A stretch of 64,000 nt of DNA, taken from positions 65,156 through 129,155 of the forward strand of contig JBLHKW010000002.1 of NCBI GenBank assembly GCA_047618565.1. The letters run 5' to 3'. Shown here in pieces: positions 24,058 through 32,547 of the stretch (the first letter of the stretch is position 1; every line of letters begins with the position of its first letter). The notes beneath the pieces are model-generated. The model made no database searches and was not told the origin of the DNA. It saw nothing but the letters and a program-made list of their open reading frames with translations. The translations under genes were made by a program, and so were the position numbers. The DNA comes from JBLHKW01 sp047618565. Its GTDB lineage: Bacteria; Planctomycetota; UBA1135; GCA-002686595.

Positions 24058-24759
24058 ATGAAAGCGACCGAGGTGCTGAGCCTGTTGAAGGCCAACCAGG
24101 ATGAACGGGGCATCGCGAACTGGGAGCAGCTCGGGTCCCGCAACGGCGGGCTGAAGAGCTTCGGAGTCGGGCTGACGCGGCTTCGTAAACTGGCCCGGGA
24201 AGTGGGCCGCGATCCTCGGCTGGCGGCACAGCTCTGGAAGAGCCGTGTCTACGACGCGCGCATCCTCGGTTTGCTGGTCGACGACCTCAAGCAGATCACC
24301 CGCGAGCAAGCGGAGGCTCAGGTCGAACAGCTGGAGGGTGGTCATCTCGCGCACGTCTTCTCCACCTGCGGCGCGCCTCTGGCAAAGGTGCCTTTCGCCG
24401 TGGATCTTGCCTCCGACTGGATCGAGAGCAAGGATCGGGTTCGCCGTCGCTGCGGATACTCGCTGCTGTACGAGATCTCCAAGGACAAGAAGAAGACTGC
24501 GCCGGACGACGCGTTCTTCCTCAAGCACGTCAGCCAGATCAACAAGACCTATTCCAAGGAGCGCGGGGTCGTGTTGGGCGCGATGGGCGGAGCATTGATG
24601 GGCATCGGCAAGCGCAACGCCACCCTCAATGCGGCCACCCTGAAAGTGGCGCGCCGCATCGGTCCCATCCCCGTGGGAGGTGAGGACAGCGACTGCGACC
24701 CCTTCGACGTCGTCAAGCATCTGACGAGCGACTACCTCACGAAGAAGCACGGATTGTAG
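24058..24759 (+). CDS. AlkD-like DNA alkylation repair family protein
   Basis: AlkD-type proteins are HEAT-like helical solenoids; true AlkD removes alkylated bases from DNA. The ATG at 24058 has a strong GGAGGAG seven bases upstream and gives 233 residues. The family pattern is clear in LAAQLWKSRVYDARILGLLV, the Trp/Asp-rich CGAPLAKVPFAVDLASDWI and KDRVRRRCGYSLLYE. The usual WLxSxxxWxxD motif appears in altered form, so glycosylase activity cannot be assumed. It begins 68 bases after the DUF885 gene. Confidence 0.85.
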   Translation: MKATEVLSLLKANQDERGIANWEQLGSRNGGLKSFGVGLTRLRKLAREVGRDPRLAAQLWKSRVYDARILGLLVDDLKQITREQAEAQVEQLEGGHLAHVFSTCGAPLAKVPFAVDLASDWIESKDRVRRRCGYSLLYEISKDKKKTAPDDAFFLKHVSQINKTYSKERGVVLGAMGGALMGIGKRNATLNAATLKVARRIGPIPVGGEDSDCDPFDVVKHLTSDYLTKKHGL

Positions 24760-24803
24760 GGACGTGAGCTGAACCTTCTGGCGCGCCGTGCGCTGAAGGG
24801 TTC

Positions 24804-25667
24804 ATGAACTCCATCGCGGCCATTGCGCTCCTGCTGTTCGGCGCCTCCGGGTCACTCGCCTCCGGAACCGATGTGGGTGCGGAGTGGATCGATATAGCGG
24901 TGTCTACCGATGGCGAGACTCGGATGGCGTATCAGGTTATCGGTGATCAGGTCGAGCTTCAGTGCACGATGGGAGGGCGAGAACGCTGGCGGAGGTTGCT
25001 CGGCCTGGTACCCGAGCATGGCTTTGTGACCGACGATGGCGCCGCCGTTCTGACCGGTACGCGCAAGGGACGCAGGTCTGAACAGGGTCGGCGTCAGAGT
25101 TACCTCGTGATCGCAATCCTCGATCCACATGGACAGTTGCTCCAGTACCAGCACGTGATGCAACGTCGGCGGGGCTGCTGTCGCGGACCCTATAAGCCCT
25201 ACCCGCAGGCGCGCGGCCTGATCGCCGATGCTGCCACGGATGTCGCCGTGATCCGCGTGCAAGGGAACATACTGCCAGGGCACGAGTGGTGGTGGCTGTA
25301 CAGGCTGTCCAATGGCGAGTTGATGGGCGACCTGCATCCATGGGAGCTGGTCGATGCGGACGGAGAGCAGGGACTGCGGCTACGGGATGTCCGCCTGGTG
25401 CCTGGGCGGAAGCTGGTCGCGACGCTCTGGTCGACGGGGGCGTGCGCTGGCGGGTTCAGCGCGAGTTCCGGTGATCAGCTGACCGTGATCGGTCTGCGGG
25501 GAGGTACTTCGGTCACGCGGCCTCTGCTGGGCTCCGATCGCAGTGCCTGTGCATTCATCACGGCGGTCACACGGGATGGCATCCAGTTGCGGTCGCTCGA
25601 CGGAATGCCATTCGTGCTGGCGTTCTCTCAGGAAAAGGGACGGCCGCTGCAGCTCACGGAGGAGTGA
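24804..25667 (+). CDS. exported protein of unknown function
   Basis: The 287-residue product has a signal peptide (IAAIALLLFGASGSLASG) and a beta-rich mature part with repeated short strands (RMAYQVIGDQVELQCT, QSYLVIAILDPHGQLLQY), suggesting a beta-sandwich or propeller fragment. Two Cys pairs (CTMGGRERW; RRRGCCRGP; TGACAGG) may form disulfides outside the cytoplasm. No family is recognised. It starts 44 bases after the AlkD-like gene and ends 50 bases from a convergent gene. Confidence 0.72.
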   Translation: MNSIAAIALLLFGASGSLASGTDVGAEWIDIAVSTDGETRMAYQVIGDQVELQCTMGGRERWRRLLGLVPEHGFVTDDGAAVLTGTRKGRRSEQGRRQSYLVIAILDPHGQLLQYQHVMQRRRGCCRGPYKPYPQARGLIADAATDVAVIRVQGNILPGHEWWWLYRLSNGELMGDLHPWELVDADGEQGLRLRDVRLVPGRKLVATLWSTGACAGGFSASSGDQLTVIGLRGGTSVTRPLLGSDRSACAFITAVTRDGIQLRSLDGMPFVLAFSQEKGRPLQLTEE

Positions 25668-25717
25668 TCGTGCCGGTCGGCGACGTTCGGTTTCCGGACC
25701 GAACAGGAGTGCCGCGT

Positions 25718-26356
25718 CTACTCGGTATCGTCTGCGTCCCGGGGAGTCTCCTCGGGGACGAACTCCTCGACAGGCGGCATGCCCTGGAATGTGACGCGGC
25801 CCATGGGTGCACGCGGATGCTTCGCCACGTCCTCCTCCGCGTCGTTCTCGATCAGGAGGTCGCGGGTCACCTCCACATCGCCCAGCTCCTCGATCAAGAC
25901 CGCTTCGCCGAGCAGCGCGCGATGCTGGGCCGGATCGCCGTCGGTCCCCGTCTGCGGGACCGTGCACGCGGGGTCGTCTACGGGCGCGTCGACCGCCGTC
26001 GAGTTCTCGCCCTGGCATGCGGATAGCAAGCTGGCACCCGCGGCCAGGATCCATCCCGCAGCCTTGGGAAGGGCTCGGATAGGGCTGCCCTCTGCTCGCG
26101 CGGCGGGCTGGCATGCGGTCGTCGAGTCCCGGTAGACGGCCGCCCCGGTGTCGTCGCGCACGATACGCATGCAGACGCGCTCGGTCGATTCCAGCACGAG
26201 ATCGCGCGCCTCGGTACGGGTCAGGGCCTCGCTGTTGTGCACGTGCAGGCTGCACTCGGAGCAGAAACGTTTTCTGCTATCCCCCACGAGACTGTCCCAG
26301 GACCTGGGGCAGGGCGTCTGGATGTCGAGTTCGTTCGGGTTCAGGTTGTCTTGCAT
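25718..26356 (-). CDS. membrane-anchored protein with N-terminal zinc-ribbon-like domain
   Basis: The ATG at 26356, with AGGA five bases upstream, gives 212 residues. Residues 14-50 form a cysteine motif, PCPRSWDSLVGDSRKRFCSE-C-SLHVHN, seen in many planctomycete and proteobacterial proteins, where CPxxW...FCxxC probably binds zinc. A membrane segment (about 98-114, AAGWILAAGASLLSAC) follows, and then a long acidic, probably disordered tail outside the membrane. Function is unknown; the layout suggests an envelope-located sensor or adaptor. Confidence 0.78.
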   Translation of the reverse strand: MQDNLNPNELDIQTPCPRSWDSLVGDSRKRFCSECSLHVHNSEALTRTEARDLVLESTERVCMRIVRDDTGAAVYRDSTTACQPAARAEGSPIRALPKAAGWILAAGASLLSACQGENSTAVDAPVDDPACTVPQTGTDGDPAQHRALLGEAVLIEELGDVEVTRDLLIENDAEEDVAKHPRAPMGRVTFQGMPPVEEFVPEETPRDADDTE

Positions 26357-26451
26357 GGTGTTCCTAACTCTCGGTTCGAGTGAAGAACGGAAGCGCCGCC
26401 CAGGATCTTGGCGGCAATGCCGAAAGCTTCGTCGCGCGCTCGGGGACCGGG

Positions 26452-27282
26452 TCAATCCTCGGGTCGATAGCCCTCCGCCCAGGCGAGCGGATACCAGATC
26501 GAGGCGTCGTCACTCGCTCCCCAGCGGCGGAAAGTTGCGAGCGTCTGGCCGAACTCGGCGGCCTGGATCTCATTGCTGGAGAGGATCAGCTCGCGCGCAC
26601 TCTCGACCACGCCCGCGAGGTTCTCGACGATCGTGGGGAAGATCTCCTGGTCCGCGCAGCCACCGAAGAAGACCATCGAGTTGCGCGTCCGCACGGCCCC
26701 GGACTGGTGCAGCAGGGAGATCAGGCGGCGGCCCACGTACGGGTCGTTGCCGACGGTCTCATACTGGCGCGCGTAGAGGTCCCAGAGCTCGAGCATGCCC
26801 TCGGGCTCGGGCCACATGCGCATGACCGCGTGGTCGTCGTCGGCCAGGACGATGCGTCCTCCGGGGCGCGCCGCGCGCAGCATGACGTCCACGACCTCCT
26901 TCGGGTTCTGCAGGTGCTCCAGCAGGAAACGCGCGTGGACGACGTCGAAGCTGCCCCACTCGCTGTCTTCGAGCGGGGGGGCTGCGGCATCCCCGCAACG
27001 AAAATCGACCAGCCCGGCCTCGTCATCGGCCGCGGCGGCACTCATCGCCGCCTGAACCTGCTCGCCACTTCGCTCGACTGCCAGCACGCACCCGGTCGGG
27101 CCAACGGCATTCGCCATGCAACGCGCGAAGAGCCCCGTCCCCGCACCCAGGTCCAGCACGCGCGATCCGACTTGCGGGTTCAACTCGCGCAATGCCGAGG
27201 CGTTCAGGATGCCATTCATGAGCGCGAGCCGCTCCTGTTCCACGGGCTCGGTGCCGTGCACGTAAGTCGAGGTGTTTGCCAT
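26452..27282 (-). CDS. class I SAM-dependent methyltransferase
   Basis: The product transfers a methyl group from S-adenosylmethionine; the substrate is unknown. With the ATG at 27282 it has 276 residues. Motif I is VLDLGAGTGLFARCMA, followed by an acidic post-I strand end (VLAVERSGEQ), motif II-like SFDVVHARFLLEHL and motif III-like RPGGRIVLADDD. The C-terminal part (about 185-276) is helical and likely shapes the substrate site. There is no ribosome-binding site, but a TATAAT lies just upstream, so the mRNA is probably leaderless. Confidence 0.88.
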   Translation of the reverse strand: MANTSTYVHGTEPVEQERLALMNGILNASALRELNPQVGSRVLDLGAGTGLFARCMANAVGPTGCVLAVERSGEQVQAAMSAAAADDEAGLVDFRCGDAAAPPLEDSEWGSFDVVHARFLLEHLQNPKEVVDVMLRAARPGGRIVLADDDHAVMRMWPEPEGMLELWDLYARQYETVGNDPYVGRRLISLLHQSGAVRTRNSMVFFGGCADQEIFPTIVENLAGVVESARELILSSNEIQAAEFGQTLATFRRWGASDDASIWYPLAWAEGYRPED

Positions 27283-27288
27283 GCGTCC

Positions 27289-27294
27289 ATTATA
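27289..27294 (-). promoter_or_regulatory. TATAAT -10 box giving a probable leaderless mRNA
   Basis: On the minus strand a perfect TATAAT lies six bases before the ATG of the methyltransferase gene. A start point six to eight bases below a -10 box would fall on or next to that ATG. No purine-rich ribosome-binding site is present. No good TTGACA-like -35 is seen at 17 bases. Confidence 0.5.
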
Positions 27295-27429
27295 GAGAGG
27301 CGCTCGTGTCGCGTATGTTGCGGGGTAGTACGGGCATGCTCGATTGAAGAGAATTGTACGTTGGCTACCATCGGCTACGAATACAGCCTGTAAGCCGAGC
27401 CCGGACCCCGGGGAGATGAAGAGAAACTG

Positions 27430-28692
27430 ATGCACGCAACCACGTACCCGATCTGGCGTATTGCCGGTCCTGTCCTCGCATCCTGCTGCCTGTGGACATC
27501 GGCGATGGCCGCCGACCATCTCGAGCTGGACCTGACGATCGATCCGGAGCGGGAGCATCTCGATGTGGTCGCCACGTACAGCATCCCTGCCGGAGAGGTT
27601 CCGCAGGAGCTCGGCTTCTACCTGCACAAGAACTTCACCTTGACCTCGGTCGAGGGCGACGGCGTCGAGTCGCACTCGTTCGGTCACGGAGACTCGTTCC
27701 TGGACAAGGCCGGGAAGCGACTGCAGATCATCCCCAAGGAAGCGACCCGTAACGCTGGACTCGAGTTCCGCGTGGCGTACGCAGGCGTCATCCCGGAAGC
27801 CTTCCAGGGCGAGTGGATGGAGTTCGTCGTGGACGTCCTGTGGTTTCCCATGCATGAATCCCTGGCGCGCAAGCTGACGGCCGAGGTTCACGTGTCCTTG
27901 CCCGATGGCTACACCGTGTTCGGTTGTGGCGAAACTCGTCAAGGCGACGGCGCGTGGCGGATCTCCATGGTCGATCCGTCGATCGATCTGAACTGGATTG
28001 CGTCCAGGGAGCTGGAGGTGAGGGACTTTCAACGGGACGGCGAGACCGTGACGATCGCTACAACCCATGTGGACGACGGGCCCGCGAACAAGGTTGCAGA
28101 CCAGATCGCCTGGATCATGGGCTGGTACAACGAGACGTTCGGGAGGCCCGCGCCCAAGCACCGGCTGGCGCTCGTGATGCGCCCCCTGGACCGCCTGTCC
28201 GGTTACGCTCGCCCGGGGTACATAGCTCTACACGTTGGCAACGACTTCGAAACGCACACGGCCGAGTACTTCCAGTTCTTTGCCCACGAGGTCGCGCACC
28301 TGTGGTGGAGCCAGGGTGACTCGTCAAACTTCGAGAACTGGCTCAACGAGTCCTTCGCCGAGTACAGCAGCATGCTCGCGTTGCGTGCCTCCGGCGACTA
28401 CGAAGCCTTCGAGCGCTTGATGGAGAGCAAGCGTGGGCGGATGGGTGGGCTCCCGCCCGTGATCGGGATCGAGCGGACGAGCCCCCATTCGGAGGCCGTC
28501 TTCTACACCAAGGGCTGCGTGTTGCTGCAGGAGCTCGAGGCGAAGATCGGTGAGGAGGAGTTCCTCGACTGGCTGCAAGGGGTGGTGACCGCGCGCATCA
28601 GCAGGACGGACGCGCTGTTGCTATCGCTCGAGGATGTTCAGGGTGCGGATGTCGCCAGCTGGTTCGAGCAGAAGCTGATGAGCGCGAGCTAG
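27430..28692 (+). CDS. exported M1-like zinc peptidase
   Basis: Second gluzincin peptidase in the window. The 420-residue product has a signal peptide (AGPVLASCCLWTSAMAA), a beta-rich N-terminal domain (about 28-200) and a compact catalytic domain. That domain carries the zinc site HEVAHLWW starting at residue 286 and the third ligand Glu in NWLNESFAEYSS. It is about half the length of classical M1 enzymes, and no clear GAMEN exopeptidase motif precedes the zinc site. Endopeptidase action or loss of aminopeptidase specificity is therefore possible. The gene stands alone. Confidence 0.87.
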   Translation: MHATTYPIWRIAGPVLASCCLWTSAMAADHLELDLTIDPEREHLDVVATYSIPAGEVPQELGFYLHKNFTLTSVEGDGVESHSFGHGDSFLDKAGKRLQIIPKEATRNAGLEFRVAYAGVIPEAFQGEWMEFVVDVLWFPMHESLARKLTAEVHVSLPDGYTVFGCGETRQGDGAWRISMVDPSIDLNWIASRELEVRDFQRDGETVTIATTHVDDGPANKVADQIAWIMGWYNETFGRPAPKHRLALVMRPLDRLSGYARPGYIALHVGNDFETHTAEYFQFFAHEVAHLWWSQGDSSNFENWLNESFAEYSSMLALRASGDYEAFERLMESKRGRMGGLPPVIGIERTSPHSEAVFYTKGCVLLQELEAKIGEEEFLDWLQGVVTARISRTDALLLSLEDVQGADVASWFEQKLMSAS

Positions 28693-28709
28693 CCGGCCCA
28701 GCGAGCGGC

Positions 28710-29420
28710 TCAATGGGCGACGCTGCGCAGGCCGCCATCGACCACGCCGAGAATCGTGGCGTTCATGGAGCGGAAGAACGCCAGGTGGTCGCCGTTGAAC
28801 TCGTTGAACGTGACGTCGAGGCCATCACCCTCGAGCGTCTGTGTGGCGAGGTCGCCTTCGATGAACGGGATGACCCCGTCCGACTTGCCGTGGAAGGCGA
28901 TGACCTTTGTACCCGACGCCGACCCTGGCGTGCCCGGTGCACCCATGGCCAGGCTGCCCGATACGGGTACCACGAGCGAGTAGCGACCGCCATGGCGCAA
29001 GGCCTGGTAATAGGCCATCGTTCCACTGCCGGAAAAGCCAAGCAGCACGGGCTTGCCCTTCGTCGGGAATTCTCCCGTCAGGCGCCCGGCCGCTTCGTCG
29101 AGCGCGGGGCCGTAGCGCTCGAGGTCTTCGAACGTCCAGGGCCATGCATCGCCTCCGCCGTGGGAGAGCGGGCCTTTGAGAAGGACGATGCGACAGGCTT
29201 CCTTCACCCCCGACAGGTCCGTCTCGTGAAAGCCCGCCGCGCTGTCCCCGTTGCCGTGCAGTGCGATCAGCATCGGGAGTCGGTCTGCGTCGCCGCCGTC
29301 GCCCGAGTACCTGACGACGTAGCCCATGGACAGGTCGCCGGCGAGGCCATCGAGCACGGGATCCCTGGACAGATGGAGCACAACTGCCAGGGTCAGGATG
29401 AGCGAGAGGACGATCTTCAT
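28710..29420 (-). CDS. exported alpha/beta hydrolase, phospholipase/carboxylesterase type
   Basis: Serine esterase of the alpha/beta-hydrolase fold. The 236-residue product has an N-terminal signal or anchor (MKIVLSLILTLAVVLHLS). The oxyanion strand is MLIALHGNGDSAAGF, the nucleophile elbow GFSGSGTM, the acid Asp in AFHGKSDGVIPF and the His in FNGDHLAFF, a complete triad in the usual order. It is convergent with the M1-like peptidase, 17 bases apart. The substrate is unknown. Confidence 0.87.
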   Translation of the reverse strand: MKIVLSLILTLAVVLHLSRDPVLDGLAGDLSMGYVVRYSGDGGDADRLPMLIALHGNGDSAAGFHETDLSGVKEACRIVLLKGPLSHGGGDAWPWTFEDLERYGPALDEAAGRLTGEFPTKGKPVLLGFSGSGTMAYYQALRHGGRYSLVVPVSGSLAMGAPGTPGSASGTKVIAFHGKSDGVIPFIEGDLATQTLEGDGLDVTFNEFNGDHLAFFRSMNATILGVVDGGLRSVAH

Positions 29421-29468
29421 ACATCCCCCTCGAACTGACTGCGGGAGGACTCCAGTCGAGTCGGCAAA

Positions 29469-29717
29469 TCAGGACTTGCCGAGCGCCGGATCATGCGCTG
29501 TCCAGGGCTCGTCGCAGACGGAGAGCTCGGCCATCATGCTGCGCAGACCTTCGATGTCGGTGGCTACCGGGATGCGCGAAAGCGCGCGAGGCGTAAGGCG
29601 TCCGTTCAATATCGTCATCCAATTGCGCTCGCTGCAAAGCAGGTTGGCCGCGGATGCGACCAGTCGATAGCATGTGAGGGACACGGCGAATGCCGGGTTG
29701 CGTGCTCCTGCGTACAC
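29469..29717 (-). CDS. doubtful small protein
   Basis: A reading frame of up to 82 codons, or 49 codons from an ATG at 29618, has G/C-rich third positions in its latter half (DIEGLRSMMAELSVCDEPW). Neither start has a ribosome-binding site and no family is recognised. It fills the 365-base gap between the esterase and the PQQ-propeller gene, where I see nothing else. It could equally be a remnant or non-coding. Confidence 0.3.
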   Translation of the reverse strand: MYAGARNPAFAVSLTCYRLVASAANLLCSERNWMTILNGRLTPRALSRIPVATDIEGLRSMMAELSVCDEPWTAHDPALGKS

Positions 29718-29785
29718 CTGTTCGCGCGATTGTGTCTGGGCGCCCCATGGACCCGTCGTGCGCCGAGCGTCAAGGAAAGAACGAG

Positions 29786-31105
29786 ATGATGATCAGCCTG
29801 TTGAGCGTTGGGTTCGGAATGTTGCTTGCGCAACCGTCGTGGACTGCACTGTCGGGTGAAGGCACCTCGAACTGGCCGCAGGCGGGCGGTCCCGACCGCA
29901 CCGGGAAGGTCGCCTTGAGCGGCGTCGACTTCGAGTGGCCGGAGGATGGTCCGAAGATCGCCTGGCGCGCGGATGTTGGCGCCGGTTTCGGTGGCGCGTC
30001 GGTCCACGGAAGCGAGGTGTTCCTGCTCGACCGGGAGGCCGGCGAGGTCGACCTGTTGCGGGTTCTCGATATTGAGAGCGGCGAAGGTCTTTGGGAATTC
30101 GTCTACGAGGCCGAGGGCCGCTTGAACTACCCGGGTTCGCGCACCGTGCCCACGGTGACCGACAAGCACATCTACATCTGCAGCGGACACGGACGCGTCA
30201 CCTGTCTGGATCGTGCGGCTCAGTCAGAGCTGTGGAGCATCAATCTCGAGCAGGACTACGGTGGCATCCCGCCTGGCTATGGCTGGTCCTGTTCGCCGGT
30301 CCTGGTTGGCGACCTGGTGATCCTGACCGCGTTGGGCGAGGAGGTTGGCATGGTGGCCTTTGACCGATTCACGGGCGATGAGGCCTGGATCACCAGTCCA
30401 CTGGGCACGACCCATGCGACGCCGGTCGTGATGGATCTGCTCGGCAAGCAGCAGCTCGTCTTCATCTCTGCCCCCGAGCAGGAGCCGAATGCCATGAACG
30501 AGGGCGGCACGGTGACGATCTCGAGCTTCGACCCCGCCGACGGTACCACCCTGTGGGAGATTGCCGTCCCCGGCAGTCCGTACCCGATTCCCGGGCCGGT
30601 CCAGGTCGACGGTGAGCGCTTCTTCGTGACCGGCGGCTATCGCGGCGGATCGTCGATGCACCGGATCGCCAAGGGCGAGGACGGATACGAGGTCGAGACC
30701 GTCTTCCACATCGACCGCGGCTCCCAGATCCACAACCCGATCCTGCACGAGGACAACCTCTACCTGGTCGTCAACGAGAACTGGAACGACGTGCGCAATC
30801 GCCGCACAGAGGGCGGGTTGCTCTGCCTCAGCCTCGACGGTGAGGAGCGCTGGCGCACGGGCGACGATCCGAACTTCGGGCGCGGCCCCAGCCTGCTGGC
30901 CGGAGACCACCTCCTGGTCCAGGACGGATACAACGGCACCCTGCGGGTCGTGAAGATCGCTCCCGACGGCTACGAGCAGGTCGCCCAGGCCAACCTCTTT
31001 GACGTGGAGGACCGGCGCGACCACCAGATGTGGGCCCCGATGGCGCTCGCGGGTCGTCTCCTGCTGCTCCGCAGCCAGGAAGAGCTGCTCTGCGTTGAGC
31101 TCTGA
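29786..31105 (+). CDS. PQQ-like beta-propeller protein (BamB-like), exported
   Basis: The ATG at 29786 has AAGGAAAG eight bases upstream and gives 439 residues with a signal peptide (MMISLLSVGFGMLLAQPS). Repeated blades of the PQQ/quinoprotein type are visible: NWPQAGGPDRTGKV, ASVHGSEVFLLDREAGE, LRVLDIESGEGLWEF and HIYICSGHGRVTCLDRAA, each pairing a display strand with a conversion strand ending in a Trp. Such propellers often serve as protein-binding scaffolds in the periplasm; no catalytic PQQ site can be claimed. The gene stands alone. Confidence 0.86.
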   Translation: MMISLLSVGFGMLLAQPSWTALSGEGTSNWPQAGGPDRTGKVALSGVDFEWPEDGPKIAWRADVGAGFGGASVHGSEVFLLDREAGEVDLLRVLDIESGEGLWEFVYEAEGRLNYPGSRTVPTVTDKHIYICSGHGRVTCLDRAAQSELWSINLEQDYGGIPPGYGWSCSPVLVGDLVILTALGEEVGMVAFDRFTGDEAWITSPLGTTHATPVVMDLLGKQQLVFISAPEQEPNAMNEGGTVTISSFDPADGTTLWEIAVPGSPYPIPGPVQVDGERFFVTGGYRGGSSMHRIAKGEDGYEVETVFHIDRGSQIHNPILHEDNLYLVVNENWNDVRNRRTEGGLLCLSLDGEERWRTGDDPNFGRGPSLLAGDHLLVQDGYNGTLRVVKIAPDGYEQVAQANLFDVEDRRDHQMWAPMALAGRLLLLRSQEELLCVEL

Positions 31106-31184
31106 CAGCGCGCCGGCCCATGCGCGCGTTTCACTTCACTTCACGCGCACAGCGTCGTAGGCGAAGAAGGCCTCGGGCCTGGTC

Positions 31185-31580
31185 TCAGTGCACCCCGGCG
31201 CTGTCCTTGTCCGACCCTTCCAGATCAGGTGCGGCGCCAAGAGTCGTGCGTGACGAGCTCCCGTCCTCCATGAAGACCTCGAGGTCGATGGACCCGGCGT
31301 CGCCGACGTGGAGCCGGGCGGACTTGTCCCCCTCGGAATCGAGCAGGGTCACGGTCGGCTTCGGCGTGCTGTACGCGTCGAAGACCATGCGCTGCGTCCC
31401 GCGCGAGTCCTCCAGCACGAAGCGTTCCGCGCGCAGCGTCTTGCAGAGCGGCGCGGCGGCACTCATGAGGGTGATGAGTGCCAGGGTGCCGATGACTCCG
31501 GTGCCGTAACGGACGAGCCGTCGGTTCTGGCGTTCGAGTCGGTCGATACGAGCGTGCAGATCGATGTTGGGTCGGTTCAT
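31185..31580 (-). CDS. small membrane-anchored protein with coiled coil
   Basis: The ATG at 31580 has AGGAGG six bases upstream and gives 131 residues. A short heptad stretch (LHARIDRLERQNRRLVRY) precedes one membrane helix (about 30-50, GTGVIGTLALITLMSAA). The outside part has two or three beta repeats of the form ERFVLEDSRGTQRMVF and PTVTLLDSEGDKSARL, a pattern I associate with small envelope proteins of planctomycetes. Function is unknown. It is divergent from the next gene over 178 bases. Confidence 0.78.
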   Translation of the reverse strand: MNRPNIDLHARIDRLERQNRRLVRYGTGVIGTLALITLMSAAAPLCKTLRAERFVLEDSRGTQRMVFDAYSTPKPTVTLLDSEGDKSARLHVGDAGSIDLEVFMEDGSSSRTTLGAAPDLEGSDKDSAGVH

Positions 31581-31758
31581 GCGGGTCCTCCTGCCCGCCA
31601 CTTGGGCGGGTTCATGCCTTGGTGTGTGTGTCGTGCCAACGGGCGCCGACCCTTACGCCGCCACGGCGAGAGGATTTTCGGGAATAGTCGGATCGGTCGG
31701 CGCAAGCTCCCAAAAGCCTTTGTTACCCAACGCGCATTCCACTCTGGAGCCCCGACCG

Positions 31759-32544
31759 ATGTTGACGGCACTGCTCCTCACCCTTTTTCCGCTCCAGAGC
31801 CAGGCTCCGTCACCGCTGGTGGCCGAGATCGATGGCTTCACGTTCAAGCCTGGCATGCAGGTCGTTGGTACGGTCTACCACTACAGAAAGTCCAACGTCG
31901 ACGGGAGCAATCCCAGCCACGTGGACCTCTACATGGCGAGCGATTCCCGCATGGAGTCCTTCAAGTACCACACGGGCTCCACGGTGGGCACGCTCGTCTG
32001 TGCTGACATGGACTGGACGACCTTCTCGGTCGCACGCTTCGAGACCGCGAGGGTCTTCGCGGATGGCACGGAGGAGAACATGGCGATCCTTGAAGCGAAG
32101 GGCGATGTGCTGCACTGCGTCATGGGCGGCAGCACGTTCACGGTCAATGTCGAGCGCTACCCCTGGCATACGTATGACTTCGACCTGGCCAGCCTGAACA
32201 TGGGTCTGCGCTACCTCGCAGATCCCGAGGGCGTCGCGCTCATGGGCATGATCGACCAGTATCGCGGGCGCCTCGTCCCCAAGGGGTTCGTCGAGCTGGC
32301 TTACCTCGACGATGCGGAACGCGCCGGCCACACTTGTCGTCACTACAGCATCGATGGCCCGGGCTTGCAGGACCGTGGCGGTGAACTCTGGGTGCGCCAG
32401 GGGACGGACCCGGTCATCGTCGACTACGAGATCGATCTACCGGATGAGTCCAGCATGCAGTCCGGTAAGATGCTGCTGGTCGGTACCGAAGTGCTCGATG
32501 CGGATGCCTGGAAGAAGCATCGGAAGTCCGCTCTGGAGCAGTAA
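31759..32544 (+). CDS. exported protein of unknown function
   Basis: The ATG at 31759 has GGAG about nine bases upstream and gives 261 residues with a short signal peptide (MLTALLLTLFPLQSQA). The mature part is beta-rich (FTFKPGMQVVGTVYHYRK, TFTVNVERYPWHTYDFDL), with two Cys that could pair (TLVCADMDW, VLHCVMGG). No family is recognised. The next gene begins three bases after its stop, so the two form an operon. Confidence 0.75.
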   Translation: MLTALLLTLFPLQSQAPSPLVAEIDGFTFKPGMQVVGTVYHYRKSNVDGSNPSHVDLYMASDSRMESFKYHTGSTVGTLVCADMDWTTFSVARFETARVFADGTEENMAILEAKGDVLHCVMGGSTFTVNVERYPWHTYDFDLASLNMGLRYLADPEGVALMGMIDQYRGRLVPKGFVELAYLDDAERAGHTCRHYSIDGPGLQDRGGELWVRQGTDPVIVDYEIDLPDESSMQSGKMLLVGTEVLDADAWKKHRKSALEQ

Positions 32545-32547
32545 ACC

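Noticed and set aside
26371..26385. tRNA T-loop-like GGTTCGAGT
   Set aside because: No acceptor stem, anticodon arm or CCA-side pairing can be drawn around it; it lies just upstream of a protein gene.
27283..28161. N-terminal extension of the methyltransferase frame to 28161
   Set aside because: The extension overlaps the opposite M1-like peptidase gene and has no methyltransferase or other recognisable sequence; the ATG at 27282 sits right behind a TATAAT.
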